Shown here piece after piece: positions 17,029 to 26,037 of a stretch of 64,000 bases of DNA. Each line of letters opens with the position of its first letter. Position 1 is the first letter of the stretch. Location: assembly GCA_964368495.1 (NCBI GenBank), contig CAYJAJ010000002.1, positions 53,416 to 117,415 on the forward strand, read 5' to 3'. Below the pieces are notes generated by a model. It did not search any database, was not told the DNA's origin, and saw only the letters and a list, made by a program, of their open reading frames with translations. Both the position numbers and the translations under genes were made by a program. This DNA is from CALVGQ01 sp964368495. GTDB lineage: Bacteria > Bacillota_I > Bacilli_A > Erysipelotrichales > Erysipelotrichaceae.

Positions 17029-18360
17029 ATGAAAGATACAATTGTGGCAATAAGCACTGCTCTTCAACAAGGAGCAATTTCCATCATAAGGCTAAGTGGT
17101 GACGAGGCAATTGATGTCGCAAATAAGATATTTAGTGGTGATTTAACTAAACAAAAGAGCCATACAATTTCTTATGGGATGATTTATGATTATGGGAGTG
17201 GCAAAGCAGTCGATGAAGTATTAGTCAGTATTTTTAAAGCTCCTAAATCATTTACAACTGAAGATGTAGTTGAAATTAATTGTCATGGTGGAGTATATAT
17301 AACACGAAAAATATTAAGTTTATGCATTGGAGCAGGTGCACGACTTGCTAATCCAGGGGAATTCACACAACGAGCATTTTTAAATGGAAGAATAGATTTA
17401 ACACAAGCTGAATCTATCATGGATCTTTTACAAGCAAATAATGAAAAAAATGCAGGATTAGCAATTAATGGTATAAAGGGAAGTGTTTCCGGATTAATCA
17501 ACCCTTTAATTGATGATTTAGTTCATATCATAGCACAAATAGAGGTGAATATTGATTATCCTGAATATGAAGACATTGAACAGTTAACCAATTTAAAAGT
17601 ACTTCCGTTAGCTAAGGAATTTTCTAAAAGACTATCAGAGATATTAAAAAAAGCAGAAAGTGGTAGAATAATAAAAAATGGAGTTAAAACAGTTATTTTA
17701 GGTAAGCCAAATGTAGGGAAAAGCAGTTTATTAAATGCTTTATTGGAAGAGGATAAAGCTATTGTTACAGAAATTGCTGGAACAACAAGAGATATTGTCG
17801 AAGGGGTTGTAAATTTAGAGTCAGTCACATTGCATTTAATTGATACTGCTGGAATTAGAGAAACTGCTGATAAAATAGAACAAATAGGAATTGAAAAAAG
17901 CATTAAGATGCTCAATGATGCAGAGTTAGTAATTGTATTATTAGACGGAAGTAGACAACTTGAAAAAGAAGATTTTGAAATATTAGAAAAAACAAAAAAC
18001 AATCAAAGAATTGTAGTAACAAATAAAACTGATTTAAAAACAGTAGTTAATGAAGGAATTTGCATAAGTGCAAAAGAAAATAATATCAAGGCATTAATTA
18101 ATGAAATTAATAGTTTATTTATTAAGCACCAAATTGTATTGGATGAAGCTATTTTAAATAATGATAGACAAATAGCATTAGTAAATAAAGCGTACTTATC
18201 AATGGATCAAGCAATATTTGCAATTGAAAATAATGTAGAATTAGATTTAGTTACAATTGATTTTCAATCTGCCTATATGTCATTAAAAGAAATAATAGGA
18301 GAAGTAAGTAGAGAAGATTTATTGGATGCGATGTTTAGTCGGTTTTGCTTAGGAAAGTAG
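17029..18360 (+). CDS. mnmE: tRNA modification GTPase MnmE (TrmE)
   Basis: GTPase partner of MnmG in cmnm5U34 synthesis, using 5-formyl-type THF derivatives. The N-terminal folate-binding domain carries VVEINCHGG and the helical domain surrounds the inserted G domain. G motifs visible are GKPNVGKS, the G2 segment GTTRD, DTAG (G3) and NKTD (G4). The invariant C-terminal catalytic FCLGK motif is intact. A TTG directly before the ATG is in frame but is part of the spacer, so ATG 17029 (443 residues) is preferred. The AGAGGTG site supports this. tatD follows after ten bases. Confidence 0.96.
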   Translation: MKDTIVAISTALQQGAISIIRLSGDEAIDVANKIFSGDLTKQKSHTISYGMIYDYGSGKAVDEVLVSIFKAPKSFTTEDVVEINCHGGVYITRKILSLCIGAGARLANPGEFTQRAFLNGRIDLTQAESIMDLLQANNEKNAGLAINGIKGSVSGLINPLIDDLVHIIAQIEVNIDYPEYEDIEQLTNLKVLPLAKEFSKRLSEILKKAESGRIIKNGVKTVILGKPNVGKSSLLNALLEEDKAIVTEIAGTTRDIVEGVVNLESVTLHLIDTAGIRETADKIEQIGIEKSIKMLNDAELVIVLLDGSRQLEKEDFEILEKTKNNQRIVVTNKTDLKTVVNEGICISAKENNIKALINEINSLFIKHQIVLDEAILNNDRQIALVNKAYLSMDQAIFAIENNVELDLVTIDFQSAYMSLKEIIGEVSREDLLDAMFSRFCLGK

Positions 18361-18370
18361 AGGATTAAAT

Positions 18371-19126
18371 ATGTGGTTAGATAGTCATGCACATATTGCA
18401 AGTAGTGAATTTGAAGATTTGGATACAATTGTAAGGGAGTCTCGAAACAACGGTGTTGAAAAAATATTAATCATTTGTTGTAGTTTAAAAGAAGCAAAAA
18501 AAGCAATCATAGCAGCTAGAAACGATGAAAATTTGGATGTTGCAGTAGGGTTTCATCCGTGTGATGTTCATGATCTTAATACTGGTCATTGGGCAGAACT
18601 TGAAGAACTGGTTTGTGATGAACAAGTTGTTGCAGTTGGTGAAATAGGACTGGACTATTATTGGAATTCTGAAACTGCTGAAATACAAAAAATGGCATTT
18701 ATAAGACAAATAGAACTCGCTAACAAAGTAAATAAACCAATCATTGTCCATAGCCGTGATGCAATAATGGACACTTATGAATTAATGCAAAGATACCCAG
18801 CGACAAAAAGTGGTGTGTTGCATTGCTTTAGTTCAAGTAGTGAAATGGCTATGAAATTTGTGGATTTAGGATATTATATTTCTTTAGCTGGGCCTGTAAC
18901 CTTTAAAAATGCAAAAACTCCAAAAGAAGTTGCAACAATCGTTCCATTTGAAAAACTATTAATTGAAACAGATTGTCCATACTTAACGCCTCACCCTTTT
19001 AGAGGAAAAAAAAATATTCCGTCGTATGTAGCATTAATCGGACAAGAAATATGTAAATTAAGAGGAATTTCAGAGGATTATTTCCAAATTATCTTAAATG
19101 AAAATTATAATAGATTGTTTAAATAA
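18371..19126 (+). CDS. tatD: TatD-family metal-dependent hydrolase/DNase
   Basis: A 251-residue TIM-barrel phosphodiesterase. Metal ligands are visible: H6 and H8 (DSHAH), the Glu in AVGEIGLDYYW, the His in PIIVHSRDA, the His in GVLHCFSSS and the Asp in IETDCPYLTPHP. Family members act as 3'-5' exonucleases or D-aminoacyl-tRNA/DNA repair enzymes, and the precise substrate is uncertain. Position just before the 3D-domain protein and rnmV-ksgA matches Bacillus yabD, which supports the orthology. Confidence 0.93.
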   Translation: MWLDSHAHIASSEFEDLDTIVRESRNNGVEKILIICCSLKEAKKAIIAARNDENLDVAVGFHPCDVHDLNTGHWAELEELVCDEQVVAVGEIGLDYYWNSETAEIQKMAFIRQIELANKVNKPIIVHSRDAIMDTYELMQRYPATKSGVLHCFSSSSEMAMKFVDLGYYISLAGPVTFKNAKTPKEVATIVPFEKLLIETDCPYLTPHPFRGKKNIPSYVALIGQEICKLRGISEDYFQIILNENYNRLFK

Positions 19127-19189
19127 TACCTAAAATTAGACATTTAATATAGTATATGCTATACTTGGTTGGCTAAATATGGAGGACAT

Positions 19190-20041
19190 ATGAAAAATAA
19201 ATATTATTGTATTTTCCTTTGTAGTTTAGGTTTGCTCTTTACTGGAAGCTTAGTGATTAAACAGATGAATTATAAAGCGCCTGTGATTTTAAAATCATAT
19301 GAAATAACAAGTAATGAGAACTTAATCCCTTATTCAAGTTCACAAGAAGTAGTTGAATATATTGTTGCAGAACCTGAAGTAGAAATAATCGACCCAGGTA
19401 CTTATCCTGAAGATGGTGTATCTTGGTTGATCGGTTTAACAAATGAAGGGTCACCTGCAATGCAAAGTGATACTTATGAAATAGTGTACAATTCAGAAGG
19501 AGAACAAATCTCACGTATTTTAGTCCCACATTTATCTGTTGTAAAAGAGGCTGAGCCTGTTACCTATAGTTATGGAGTAGAGCCAGATATTGGGACATAC
19601 TTCTTAACTCAAAAAACAACGACATATGGAGCTGATTGTGTAGGATGCGGAGGAGAGATAACTGGGTTTGCAGGAACATCGGTCGGTATTCAAACAAGTA
19701 TCACATCGGTAAGGCAGTCTGATGGAACATGGAAAGATGGCATCACATATGATGGATATTACTTAATTGCAACAGATAGTAGCATTCCATTATGTACAGT
19801 TGTAGAAATCTCTGATCATGGTTGGTCTGGGCAAGGAATGACACCATCAGAGCCGTTTTTGGCGATTGTTGCTGATCGAGGCGGAGCCGTAAAAACTAAC
19901 ATCGTTGATTTATTTGGTGGTACAGAAAAAGGCTATACAGGAATAACGAACAGCAAACGTGTTGGTGTAAGAGTTGAAATCGTTGAATTTGGTATTAGAA
20001 CTAGAAATGATTTAGGAGAATTAATGTGTAAAGTAGGATAA
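19190..20041 (+). CDS. Exported YabE-like protein with G5-like and 3D domains
   Basis: A 283-residue protein with an N-terminal signal anchor (about residues 5-23). A G5-like beta domain (about 93-131) follows, then a C-terminal 3D domain whose three signature Asp residues are D196, D229 and D240 (ATDSSIPL, VADRGG, IVDLFG). This fold is the double-psi barrel of Rpf/MltA-like murein-cleaving enzymes, so a cell-wall lytic role is likely. It is shorter than Bacillus YabE and lacks the repeated DUF348 region. An in-frame TTG lies upstream, but GGAGGAC directly precedes ATG 19190. The same position between tatD and rnmV as yabE supports the call. Confidence 0.85.
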   Translation: MKNKYYCIFLCSLGLLFTGSLVIKQMNYKAPVILKSYEITSNENLIPYSSSQEVVEYIVAEPEVEIIDPGTYPEDGVSWLIGLTNEGSPAMQSDTYEIVYNSEGEQISRILVPHLSVVKEAEPVTYSYGVEPDIGTYFLTQKTTTYGADCVGCGGEITGFAGTSVGIQTSITSVRQSDGTWKDGITYDGYYLIATDSSIPLCTVVEISDHGWSGQGMTPSEPFLAIVADRGGAVKTNIVDLFGGTEKGYTGITNSKRVGVRVEIVEFGIRTRNDLGELMCKVG

Positions 20042-20074
20042 AACTTTTGAGATGAGTTCTTAAAAGTTTTTTTT
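20041..20074 (+). terminator. Rho-independent terminator after the 3D-domain gene
   Basis: AAACTTTT (20041-20048) pairs with AAAAGTTT (20062-20069), and the T-run continues to 20074. Confidence 0.8.
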
Positions 20075-20148
20075 ATGAAAGTACCAAATTATAGTGAAAC
20101 ATTAAGCGGATTTTATTATAATAAAGATAAAGTGATGGAGGATAATTT

Positions 20149-20625
20149 ATGATTTATATTTATAATGCAGGACCATTATTCAGTAGTGGAGATATTAAAC
20201 AAAGAATGCATGAGGGAAAATTAATTAGAGAAGTATTGGATTTTTGTGGAAAAGAGTATTTTTTGGCAAATCCAATTGAGCTCCCTTTTGATAATTCAAA
20301 AATATTAACATCCAAAGAAATATTTATAGAAGATTATAAACATGTGAATAAGGCAAATGTTTTTTTCTTTGACTTAGCTAATAATGATACTGGTACAATG
20401 GTTGAATTAGGAAATGCTATTGAAAAATTCATGAATAAAAAAGAACTTAAAATTTATCCTGTATTCAATGATTTAAGAATTACAAGAAATGGTGGAGATA
20501 AAACAGAATCATGTCTAGGATTTAACTCTTACTTAGTTGGCTGCTTAACAGCTAATAATATACAAATATTTACAAGTTTTGAAGATGCTTTTCAACAATT
20601 TAAAATTGACTTTAAACTGAACTAA
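20149..20625 (+). CDS. Nucleoside 2-deoxyribosyltransferase family protein
   Basis: A 158-residue cytosolic enzyme that moves deoxyribose between nucleobases or hydrolyses deoxynucleotides. Landmarks are YNAGPLFS at residues 5-12, the Asp in ANVFFFDLANNDTG, and the catalytic glutamate E86 in GTMVELGNA. The fold and length match the family (about 150-165 residues). Substrate class (purine/pyrimidine or nucleotide) is not resolvable. It follows a terminator and has a strong GGAGGA site. It is an insertion relative to the Bacillus tatD-yabE-rnmV order, so it was probably added to this locus. Confidence 0.88.
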   Translation: MIYIYNAGPLFSSGDIKQRMHEGKLIREVLDFCGKEYFLANPIELPFDNSKILTSKEIFIEDYKHVNKANVFFFDLANNDTGTMVELGNAIEKFMNKKELKIYPVFNDLRITRNGGDKTESCLGFNSYLVGCLTANNIQIFTSFEDAFQQFKIDFKLN

Positions 20626-20713
20626 TTAAGATATATTTAGTAGTTGATTTCTTGTAAATAAAAAGTCTGTATGATAAAATACAACACAGAATTTAAATAG
20701 ATTGGGATATCGG

Positions 20714-21250
20714 ATGAAAATAAAAGAAGCAATAGTGGTTGAAGGAAAAAATGATACAATGAATATAAGACGTTTTTTAGATGTTGTTACAATTGAAACT
20801 CAAGGAACACATTTATCAAAAAAGACGATTGAAATGATTAAAAAAGCGCAGTCAAGCTGCGGTGTAATTATATTTACTGATCCTGATTTTCCAGGAACAC
20901 AAATACGAACAAAAATAAATGAAGCAATACCAGGATGCAAGAATGCCTTTTTACCAAATAAATTAGCTAGGGGAAAGGGAAAAGTTGGGATTGAACATGC
21001 AAAAGAAAAAGATATTTTGGAAGCATTAGAACATTGTGTTACCTATGATAATCTAGAATTAAGTTTATCTTGGCAAGATTTTGTTTCACTAGGATTAAGT
21101 GGAAATGAAAATAGTTCAGTAATAAGAAAAAAAGTATTAAATCATTTTCACTTAGGGGAAGCAAATGCAAAGACATGTTATAAAAGACTAAATATGCTTC
21201 AATTAAAGAAAGAGGAAATTGAACAATTTTTGAGGAAAAACTATGAATAA
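20714..21250 (+). CDS. rnmV: Ribonuclease M5
   Basis: Toprim-domain endonuclease that matures 5S rRNA in low-GC Gram-positives. The Toprim Glu is in AIVVEGKND and the second acidic motif is FTDPDFPGTQIR. A C-terminal helical region follows. ATG 20714 gives 178 residues, while an in-frame TTG 12 bases upstream has no better ribosome site. The end overlaps ksgA by eight bases (ATGAATAA), the usual rnmV-ksgA coupling. Confidence 0.94.
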   Translation: MKIKEAIVVEGKNDTMNIRRFLDVVTIETQGTHLSKKTIEMIKKAQSSCGVIIFTDPDFPGTQIRTKINEAIPGCKNAFLPNKLARGKGKVGIEHAKEKDILEALEHCVTYDNLELSLSWQDFVSLGLSGNENSSVIRKKVLNHFHLGEANAKTCYKRLNMLQLKKEEIEQFLRKNYE

Positions 21251-22115
21251 GCCAATCGCAACAATATCAAGAACAAATGAAATATTAAAAAAATTCAATT
21301 TGTTTGCAAAAAAGTCATTCGGACAAAATTTTATTACTGATCCAAGTATTGTTGCTAAGATTGCATCATTGTCAAATTGTAATGAGAAGGCCGTTATTGA
21401 AATTGGACCTGGAATTGGAGCGTTGACAGAACAACTTGCAAAGCTTGCAAAAAAAGTTCTGGCTTTTGAAATAGATGCAAGATTGCCGAAAGTTTTAGAA
21501 TATTCATTGGCTGAACATAATAATGTAGAAATTTTATTACAAGATTTTCTAGAAGCGGATTTAAATAAAGTTGTAGAAGAATTAAAAAAAGATAATGAAC
21601 AAGTAGTGCTTTGTGCGAATCTTCCATATTATATAACTACACCCCTTCTATTTAAAATATTTGAAAGCAAGTGTGATATCTCCATAATTACAGTAATGAT
21701 GCAAAAGGAAGTAGGAGATCGCATGGCAGCGAGTGTATCGACTAAAGATTATAACGCGTTAAGTATAATCGTTCAATATTACTATGACGTAAAAACTGTA
21801 ATGAAGGTACCACGTAATGTATTTAATCCTAAACCAAATGTGGATTCAACTGTTGTTCAATTTGTGAAAAAAGAAAAACCTGAAATAGTTAAAGATGAAG
21901 CTGCATTTATTGAGTTAGTAAAGGCATGTTTTAAACAAAGAAGAAAGACAATTTATAACAATTTAAAAGAGTACTTACATGACAAAGAATTAGCGATGGA
22001 CTTATTGAATGAGGTAAATATTCAACAAAGTACTCGTGCTGAGGATCTGGATGTAACAAAATTCATGGAATTAAGTGAGGTACTATATGATAGAAAGAGC
22101 TTATGCAAAAATTAA
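21243..22115 (+). CDS. ksgA: 16S rRNA dimethyladenosine transferase
   Basis: Dimethylates two adjacent adenines in helix 45 of 16S rRNA. The SAM motif is IEIGPGIGALTEQL, the catalytic motif IV is NLPYY, and FNPKPNVDSTVV is the conserved C-terminal entry block. The 290-residue length is normal. It is coupled to rnmV upstream, and its last 29 bases overlap the start of ispE, so three genes are tightly packed. Confidence 0.96.
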   Translation: MNKPIATISRTNEILKKFNLFAKKSFGQNFITDPSIVAKIASLSNCNEKAVIEIGPGIGALTEQLAKLAKKVLAFEIDARLPKVLEYSLAEHNNVEILLQDFLEADLNKVVEELKKDNEQVVLCANLPYYITTPLLFKIFESKCDISIITVMMQKEVGDRMAASVSTKDYNALSIIVQYYYDVKTVMKVPRNVFNPKPNVDSTVVQFVKKEKPEIVKDEAAFIELVKACFKQRRKTIYNNLKEYLHDKELAMDLLNEVNIQQSTRAEDLDVTKFMELSEVLYDRKSLCKN

Positions 22116-22926
22116 TCTTTGCTTAGATGTGGTAAAAAAAAGAGATGATGGCTATCATGAAATGAACATGATTATGGTTCCAATCAACTTTTATGATGTA
22201 GTTAAAATAGAAATTTCTGATGAAATGAAATTTGAAAGTAATGCACGTTATATCGGATTTAATGAAAAAAATACGATTTATAAAGCTATTAAAGTATTAA
22301 GAGAAGAATATCATTTTAAAGAAAATTTTCATATTAAACTTACTAAACATATACCAACACAAGCAGGATTAGCTGGCGGGAGCGCTGATGGGGCAGCTAC
22401 ATTAAGATTGATAAACAAACTATTAAAATTAAATATTAGTGATGAAATAATGAATGAATTAGCTAAAAAAGTTGGTGCAGATGTTCCGTTTTGCATGAAG
22501 AATCAACCAGCACAAGTGAGTGGAATTGGAGAAAAGCTAGATTATTTTAGCTTTACAAGTGATTTTCATGTGTTCTTGGTGAAACCTTATAAAGGAGTTT
22601 CAACAAAAACAGCATTTAACACATTAAATTTCGATGAATGTAGTCATCCAAATATTGAAAAAGTAAAAACAGCTTTAATTAACCAAGACTATGATATATT
22701 TGTAAGTAGCCTTGGGAATACACTTGAATATAGTGCATTCAAATTAGTTCCCGAAATTAAGGAAATAAAAAAGGAATTAATCAGCTGTGGTTTTGATGGG
22801 GTTCTCATGTCAGGGAGTGGTTCAACTGTTTTCGCAATAACAAAAGAAAAAAAAATATTGAATATCGCAACTAAAATATTTAGAAAAAAAGGATATTTCA
22901 CAAGAAGCACAGCAATTTTAAAATAA
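22087..22926 (+). CDS. ispE: 4-diphosphocytidyl-2-C-methyl-D-erythritol kinase
   Basis: GHMP kinase of the MEP isoprenoid pathway. The start segment AYAKINLCLDV with the catalytic Lys/Asp region is present, as are the ATP-binding PTQAGLAGGSADGAAT and the late LMSGSGSTVFAI glycine loop. ATG 22087 with AAGTGAGGT upstream gives 280 residues. An in-frame GTG at 22075 belongs to that ribosome site. It implies that this organism makes isoprenoids by the MEP route. Confidence 0.95.
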   Translation: MIERAYAKINLCLDVVKKRDDGYHEMNMIMVPINFYDVVKIEISDEMKFESNARYIGFNEKNTIYKAIKVLREEYHFKENFHIKLTKHIPTQAGLAGGSADGAATLRLINKLLKLNISDEIMNELAKKVGADVPFCMKNQPAQVSGIGEKLDYFSFTSDFHVFLVKPYKGVSTKTAFNTLNFDECSHPNIEKVKTALINQDYDIFVSSLGNTLEYSAFKLVPEIKEIKKELISCGFDGVLMSGSGSTVFAITKEKKILNIATKIFRKKGYFTRSTAILK

Positions 22927-23266
22927 TGTAAATCCACATAACTCAAGATAAAGAAGTAGTTTTTGATGGGCGGAAGTTATGTATCAGCTAGAAACTATGA
23001 ATACAATAGAATTAGAAGAACAAATTGTAACGGTAACAACGGTGAATCAATCAGAACACACTCTATTTATGGAGTACATCAATTTTTATAATTAAGTAAA
23101 ATTAAAATCTATTCAATAATTGCAATGATTAAATAAATAAATGATAAGCAAATTGTAGGTAGTTCTTTTATAAAACAGCAAAAAAAAAATAAATTGAACA
23201 AACTATTAAGATTAGGGCTTTTTTTATCGATGAAAAATAGGTAAAATAGAATGGTGGAGGATATTT
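22927..23266. other. Intergenic region between ispE and glmU
   Basis: 340 bases with no recognised gene. Two overlapping short frames are open here: 22966-23091 (41 codons, ATG) and 22979-23095 (38 codons, ATG). Neither is recognised. GGCGGA lies seven bases before the second ATG. In Bacillus purR, yabJ and spoVG occupy this place, and none is visible. A T-run at 23219-23225 has no convincing stem. glmU has GGAGGA before its start. Confidence 0.6.
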
Positions 23267-24631
23267 ATGAAATCAGCAATATTAATGGCTGCAGGAAAAG
23301 GAACTAGAATGCATTCTAAAAAACCGAAAGTACTGCATGAAGTTTGTTTTAAGCCAATGATTGAACATATCTTAGATCGCTTAGATAAAATCAATGTTGA
23401 TCAAGTAGTAACAATTGTGGGTTATGGACATGAATTAATTGAGGAGTCGATTAAAAACCGCTGTATGTTTGCGCTTCAAGAACCACAATTAGGCACTGGA
23501 CATGCAGTGATGCAAGCCAGTCAATTAAAAGGGGTCAAGGGACTAACATTAGTAGCTAACGGGGATTGTCCAAGAATTCAAAGTGAAACATATCAGCGAA
23601 TGTTTGACGAATGTGAAAATGCACAAATGACAATATTAACTGCAATTTTAGAAGATGCTAAACAGTATGGACGTATTGTGAGAGATGAAAAAGGGTATAT
23701 ATCAAAAATCGTTGAGTTTAAAGATTGTAGCGAAGAGGAAAAGAAAATCAAAGAAATCAATACAGGTATTTACTGTTTTGATAATCAAGTGTTATTTGAT
23801 AATTTAAGTGAAATTAAAAATAACAATTCACAAAACGAATATTATATAACAGATATGGTTGAAATTTTAAATCAAAAAGGTTTCAAAGTTAAAGCAGTGA
23901 TAATTGATGATCCAAAAGAAGCAGAAGGGGTCAATGATAAAGTAGAATTAGCGGACGCTTCAAGATGGATTCAAGAAAAAATAAACACAAATTGGATGAA
24001 AAGAGGAGTAACACTAGTTGACCCAAAATCAACTTATATTGGAGCTGATGTTAAATTAGGCGAAGATGTTACAATCTATCCAAACTGCACTTTAACAGGA
24101 AACACAATTGTTGATGATGAAACGATAATCTTATCAAATTGCTGGTTGCAAAATGCTAGTGTTGGGAAAAATTGTCTAATTGATAGTTCAAGAATAACAG
24201 ATTCACGTGTTGATGATGATGTAACAATTGGTCCATTTGCACATTTAAGAATGAACTGTCATGTAGAAAGTAAAAACCGTATTGGAAATTTTGTAGAATT
24301 TAAAAATACTCATCTTGGGTATGATAGCCGTTGTGCTCATTTAACTTATCTAGGGGATAGTGAAATTGGATCTAAAGTTAATATGGGGTGTGGTGTAGTT
24401 ACTGTTAATTATGATGGAAAAAATAAATTTAAAACAACCGTGCAAGATGGTGCATTTATTGGAAGTAATGTTAACTTAATAGCACCAATAAATATAGGAA
24501 AAAATGCTGTAGTTGCAGCAGGATCAACAGTAAATAAAGATGTTGAGGATGGCAGTATGGCTATTGCAAGAACACGACAAGAAAACAAAGCAGGATATGG
24601 GATAAAATATAAGGAAAAGGAAAAAAAATAA
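23267..24631 (+). CDS. glmU: Bifunctional UDP-GlcNAc pyrophosphorylase / glucosamine-1-phosphate acetyltransferase
   Basis: Makes UDP-GlcNAc for peptidoglycan. The N-terminal nucleotidyltransferase starts with LMAAGKGTRMHSKKPK and contains EPQLGTGHA and VANGDCP. The C-terminal half (from about 250) is a left-handed beta helix of hexapeptide repeats. It includes GPFAHLR, the CoA-site block GNFVEFKN and NYDGKNKFKT. The 454-residue length is standard. It starts after GGTGGAGGA and is followed by prs after a single base, the normal glmU-prs pair. Confidence 0.96.
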   Translation: MKSAILMAAGKGTRMHSKKPKVLHEVCFKPMIEHILDRLDKINVDQVVTIVGYGHELIEESIKNRCMFALQEPQLGTGHAVMQASQLKGVKGLTLVANGDCPRIQSETYQRMFDECENAQMTILTAILEDAKQYGRIVRDEKGYISKIVEFKDCSEEEKKIKEINTGIYCFDNQVLFDNLSEIKNNNSQNEYYITDMVEILNQKGFKVKAVIIDDPKEAEGVNDKVELADASRWIQEKINTNWMKRGVTLVDPKSTYIGADVKLGEDVTIYPNCTLTGNTIVDDETIILSNCWLQNASVGKNCLIDSSRITDSRVDDDVTIGPFAHLRMNCHVESKNRIGNFVEFKNTHLGYDSRCAHLTYLGDSEIGSKVNMGCGVVTVNYDGKNKFKTTVQDGAFIGSNVNLIAPINIGKNAVVAAGSTVNKDVEDGSMAIARTRQENKAGYGIKYKEKEKK

Positions 24632-24632
24632 A

Positions 24633-25598
24633 ATGAAAACAAATATGGATGAAATTACTATTTTCTCACTAACATCAAGTACTGAGCTAGCAGATGAAAT
24701 TTGCAAATATTTAAAGCTTGATAAAGGTAAAGTGGCAGTAAAACATTTTGCAGATGGTGAAATACTTGTTGAACCAGAGGAGTCTGTACGTGGAAAATCA
24801 GTATATATAATTCAAAGTACATGTGCACCAGTATCTGAAAGATTAATGGAAGTATTAATTGCTATTGATGCATGTAAGCGTTCAAGTGCATCAGAAATCA
24901 ATGTTGTTATGCCGTATTTTGGATATGCTAGACAAGATAGAAAAGCTCGTCCTCGTCAACCAATTACTTCAAAGCTTGTAGCAAATTTACTAGAAGTAGC
25001 AGGGGCACATCGTGTGATTACAATTGACTTACATGCTTCACAAATTCAAGGTTTCTTTAACATACTTATCGATGATTTAACTGCAATTCAAATGATAGGT
25101 CAATATTTTAAAAGTAAACAACTTGACAATGTTGTTGTAGTATCGCCAGATCATGGTGGAACAACAAGAGCACGTATTTTGGCTGATTCATTAGGTGTTT
25201 CATTAGCGATTATTGATAAAAGAAGAACAAAACCTAATGTTGCTGAAGCAATGAATGTTATTGGTGATGTTGAAGGTAAAACTGTAATTATAGTAGATGA
25301 TATTTGTGATACGGCTGGTTCACTTGTTGCGGGTATTGATATTTTAAAGAAACAAGGAGCTAGTGATGTTTACTGTGCAGTGACTCATGGTGTACTTTCT
25401 GGTCCTGCCATCGAAAGAATCGAAAATGCACCAATTAAAGAATTTGTTATTACAAACACAATTGCATTAAGTGATGAAAAGAAAAAAGAGTGTCCAAAAA
25501 TTACTGTTTTATCAGTTGGATATATGCTAGCGAAAACAATTGAAGCTATACAAACTCATAGTCCTGTAAGTGCAGTATATGATTTGTTTAATGACTAA
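24633..25598 (+). CDS. prs: Ribose-phosphate pyrophosphokinase
   Basis: Synthesises PRPP from ribose-5-phosphate and ATP. Visible are the ATP-binding RQDRKARPRQPIT, the DLHASQIQGFF motif, SPDHGGTTRAR and the PRPP loop VDDICDTAGS. The 321-residue length fits class I enzymes. The segment after QGFF (NILIDDLTA) departs somewhat from the common DIPVDHL. An alternative start is M5. It closes the core cluster with a strong terminator 47 bases downstream. Confidence 0.95.
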   Translation: MKTNMDEITIFSLTSSTELADEICKYLKLDKGKVAVKHFADGEILVEPEESVRGKSVYIIQSTCAPVSERLMEVLIAIDACKRSSASEINVVMPYFGYARQDRKARPRQPITSKLVANLLEVAGAHRVITIDLHASQIQGFFNILIDDLTAIQMIGQYFKSKQLDNVVVVSPDHGGTTRARILADSLGVSLAIIDKRRTKPNVAEAMNVIGDVEGKTVIIVDDICDTAGSLVAGIDILKKQGASDVYCAVTHGVLSGPAIERIENAPIKEFVITNTIALSDEKKKECPKITVLSVGYMLAKTIEAIQTHSPVSAVYDLFND

Positions 25599-25645
25599 TA
25601 TTTATTATAAGTGACTGTATTATCTATATAACAATTTAATAAAAA

Positions 25646-25680
25646 AGAAAAAATGACCAGGGGAAGGTCATTTTTTCTTA
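25646..25680 (+). terminator. Strong terminator after prs
   Basis: AGAAAAAATGACC (25646-25658) pairs perfectly with GGTCATTTTTTCT (25666-25678) around a 7-base loop. Confidence 0.92.
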
Positions 25681-26037
25681 AATATCTTTATAAGGGGATA
25701 GAATGTTCCGCAGCATTTTCGGGGTTATATTATTTTGCTACAGGCAAGATTTATCTTGCTAAATACAATATACCAACTTATTATAAATAAAATATCGATA
25801 AATTATGTAAAAAAATGTTATTTACAGAAACAAGCAAAATAATATTGATGATGTATATTAAGATTTTATGCTGATGTTTCAAGAAAATTAAGTGGATATT
25901 CATTAATATAATTATGAAATATGTTTAAAATGAATTGTAAATAAATGAAATAAAAGTAAAAAGTTTTCAAAATGATAAGAAATTTTAACCGAAATATAAC
26001 CGGATATAATTAAAATGGTGATATAAGGAGGTTTTTT
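25681..26037. other. Intergenic region before the small exported protein
   Basis: 357 AT-rich bases. A perfect 7-bp inverted repeat GCAAGAT/ATCTTGC lies at 25744-25759. The frame 25683-25793 is open and reads a plausible peptide (GIECSAAFSGLYYFATGK) but has no start codon, so it may be a gene remnant. A TATAAT (26005-26010) preceded by two near-copies of ACCGAAATATA (25989-26010) and AGGAGG (26026-26031) serve the next gene. Confidence 0.5.

Noticed and set aside
17556..18002. 148-codon open frame on the minus strand inside mnmE
   Set aside because: It lies entirely opposite conserved MnmE coding sequence and reads low-complexity Ser/Phe/Ile typical of an antisense shadow.
24204..24209. CACGTG cores at 24204, 29966 and 47074 as further parS sites
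   Set aside because: The flanking bases do not match TGTTTC/GAAACA, so these are chance hexamers.
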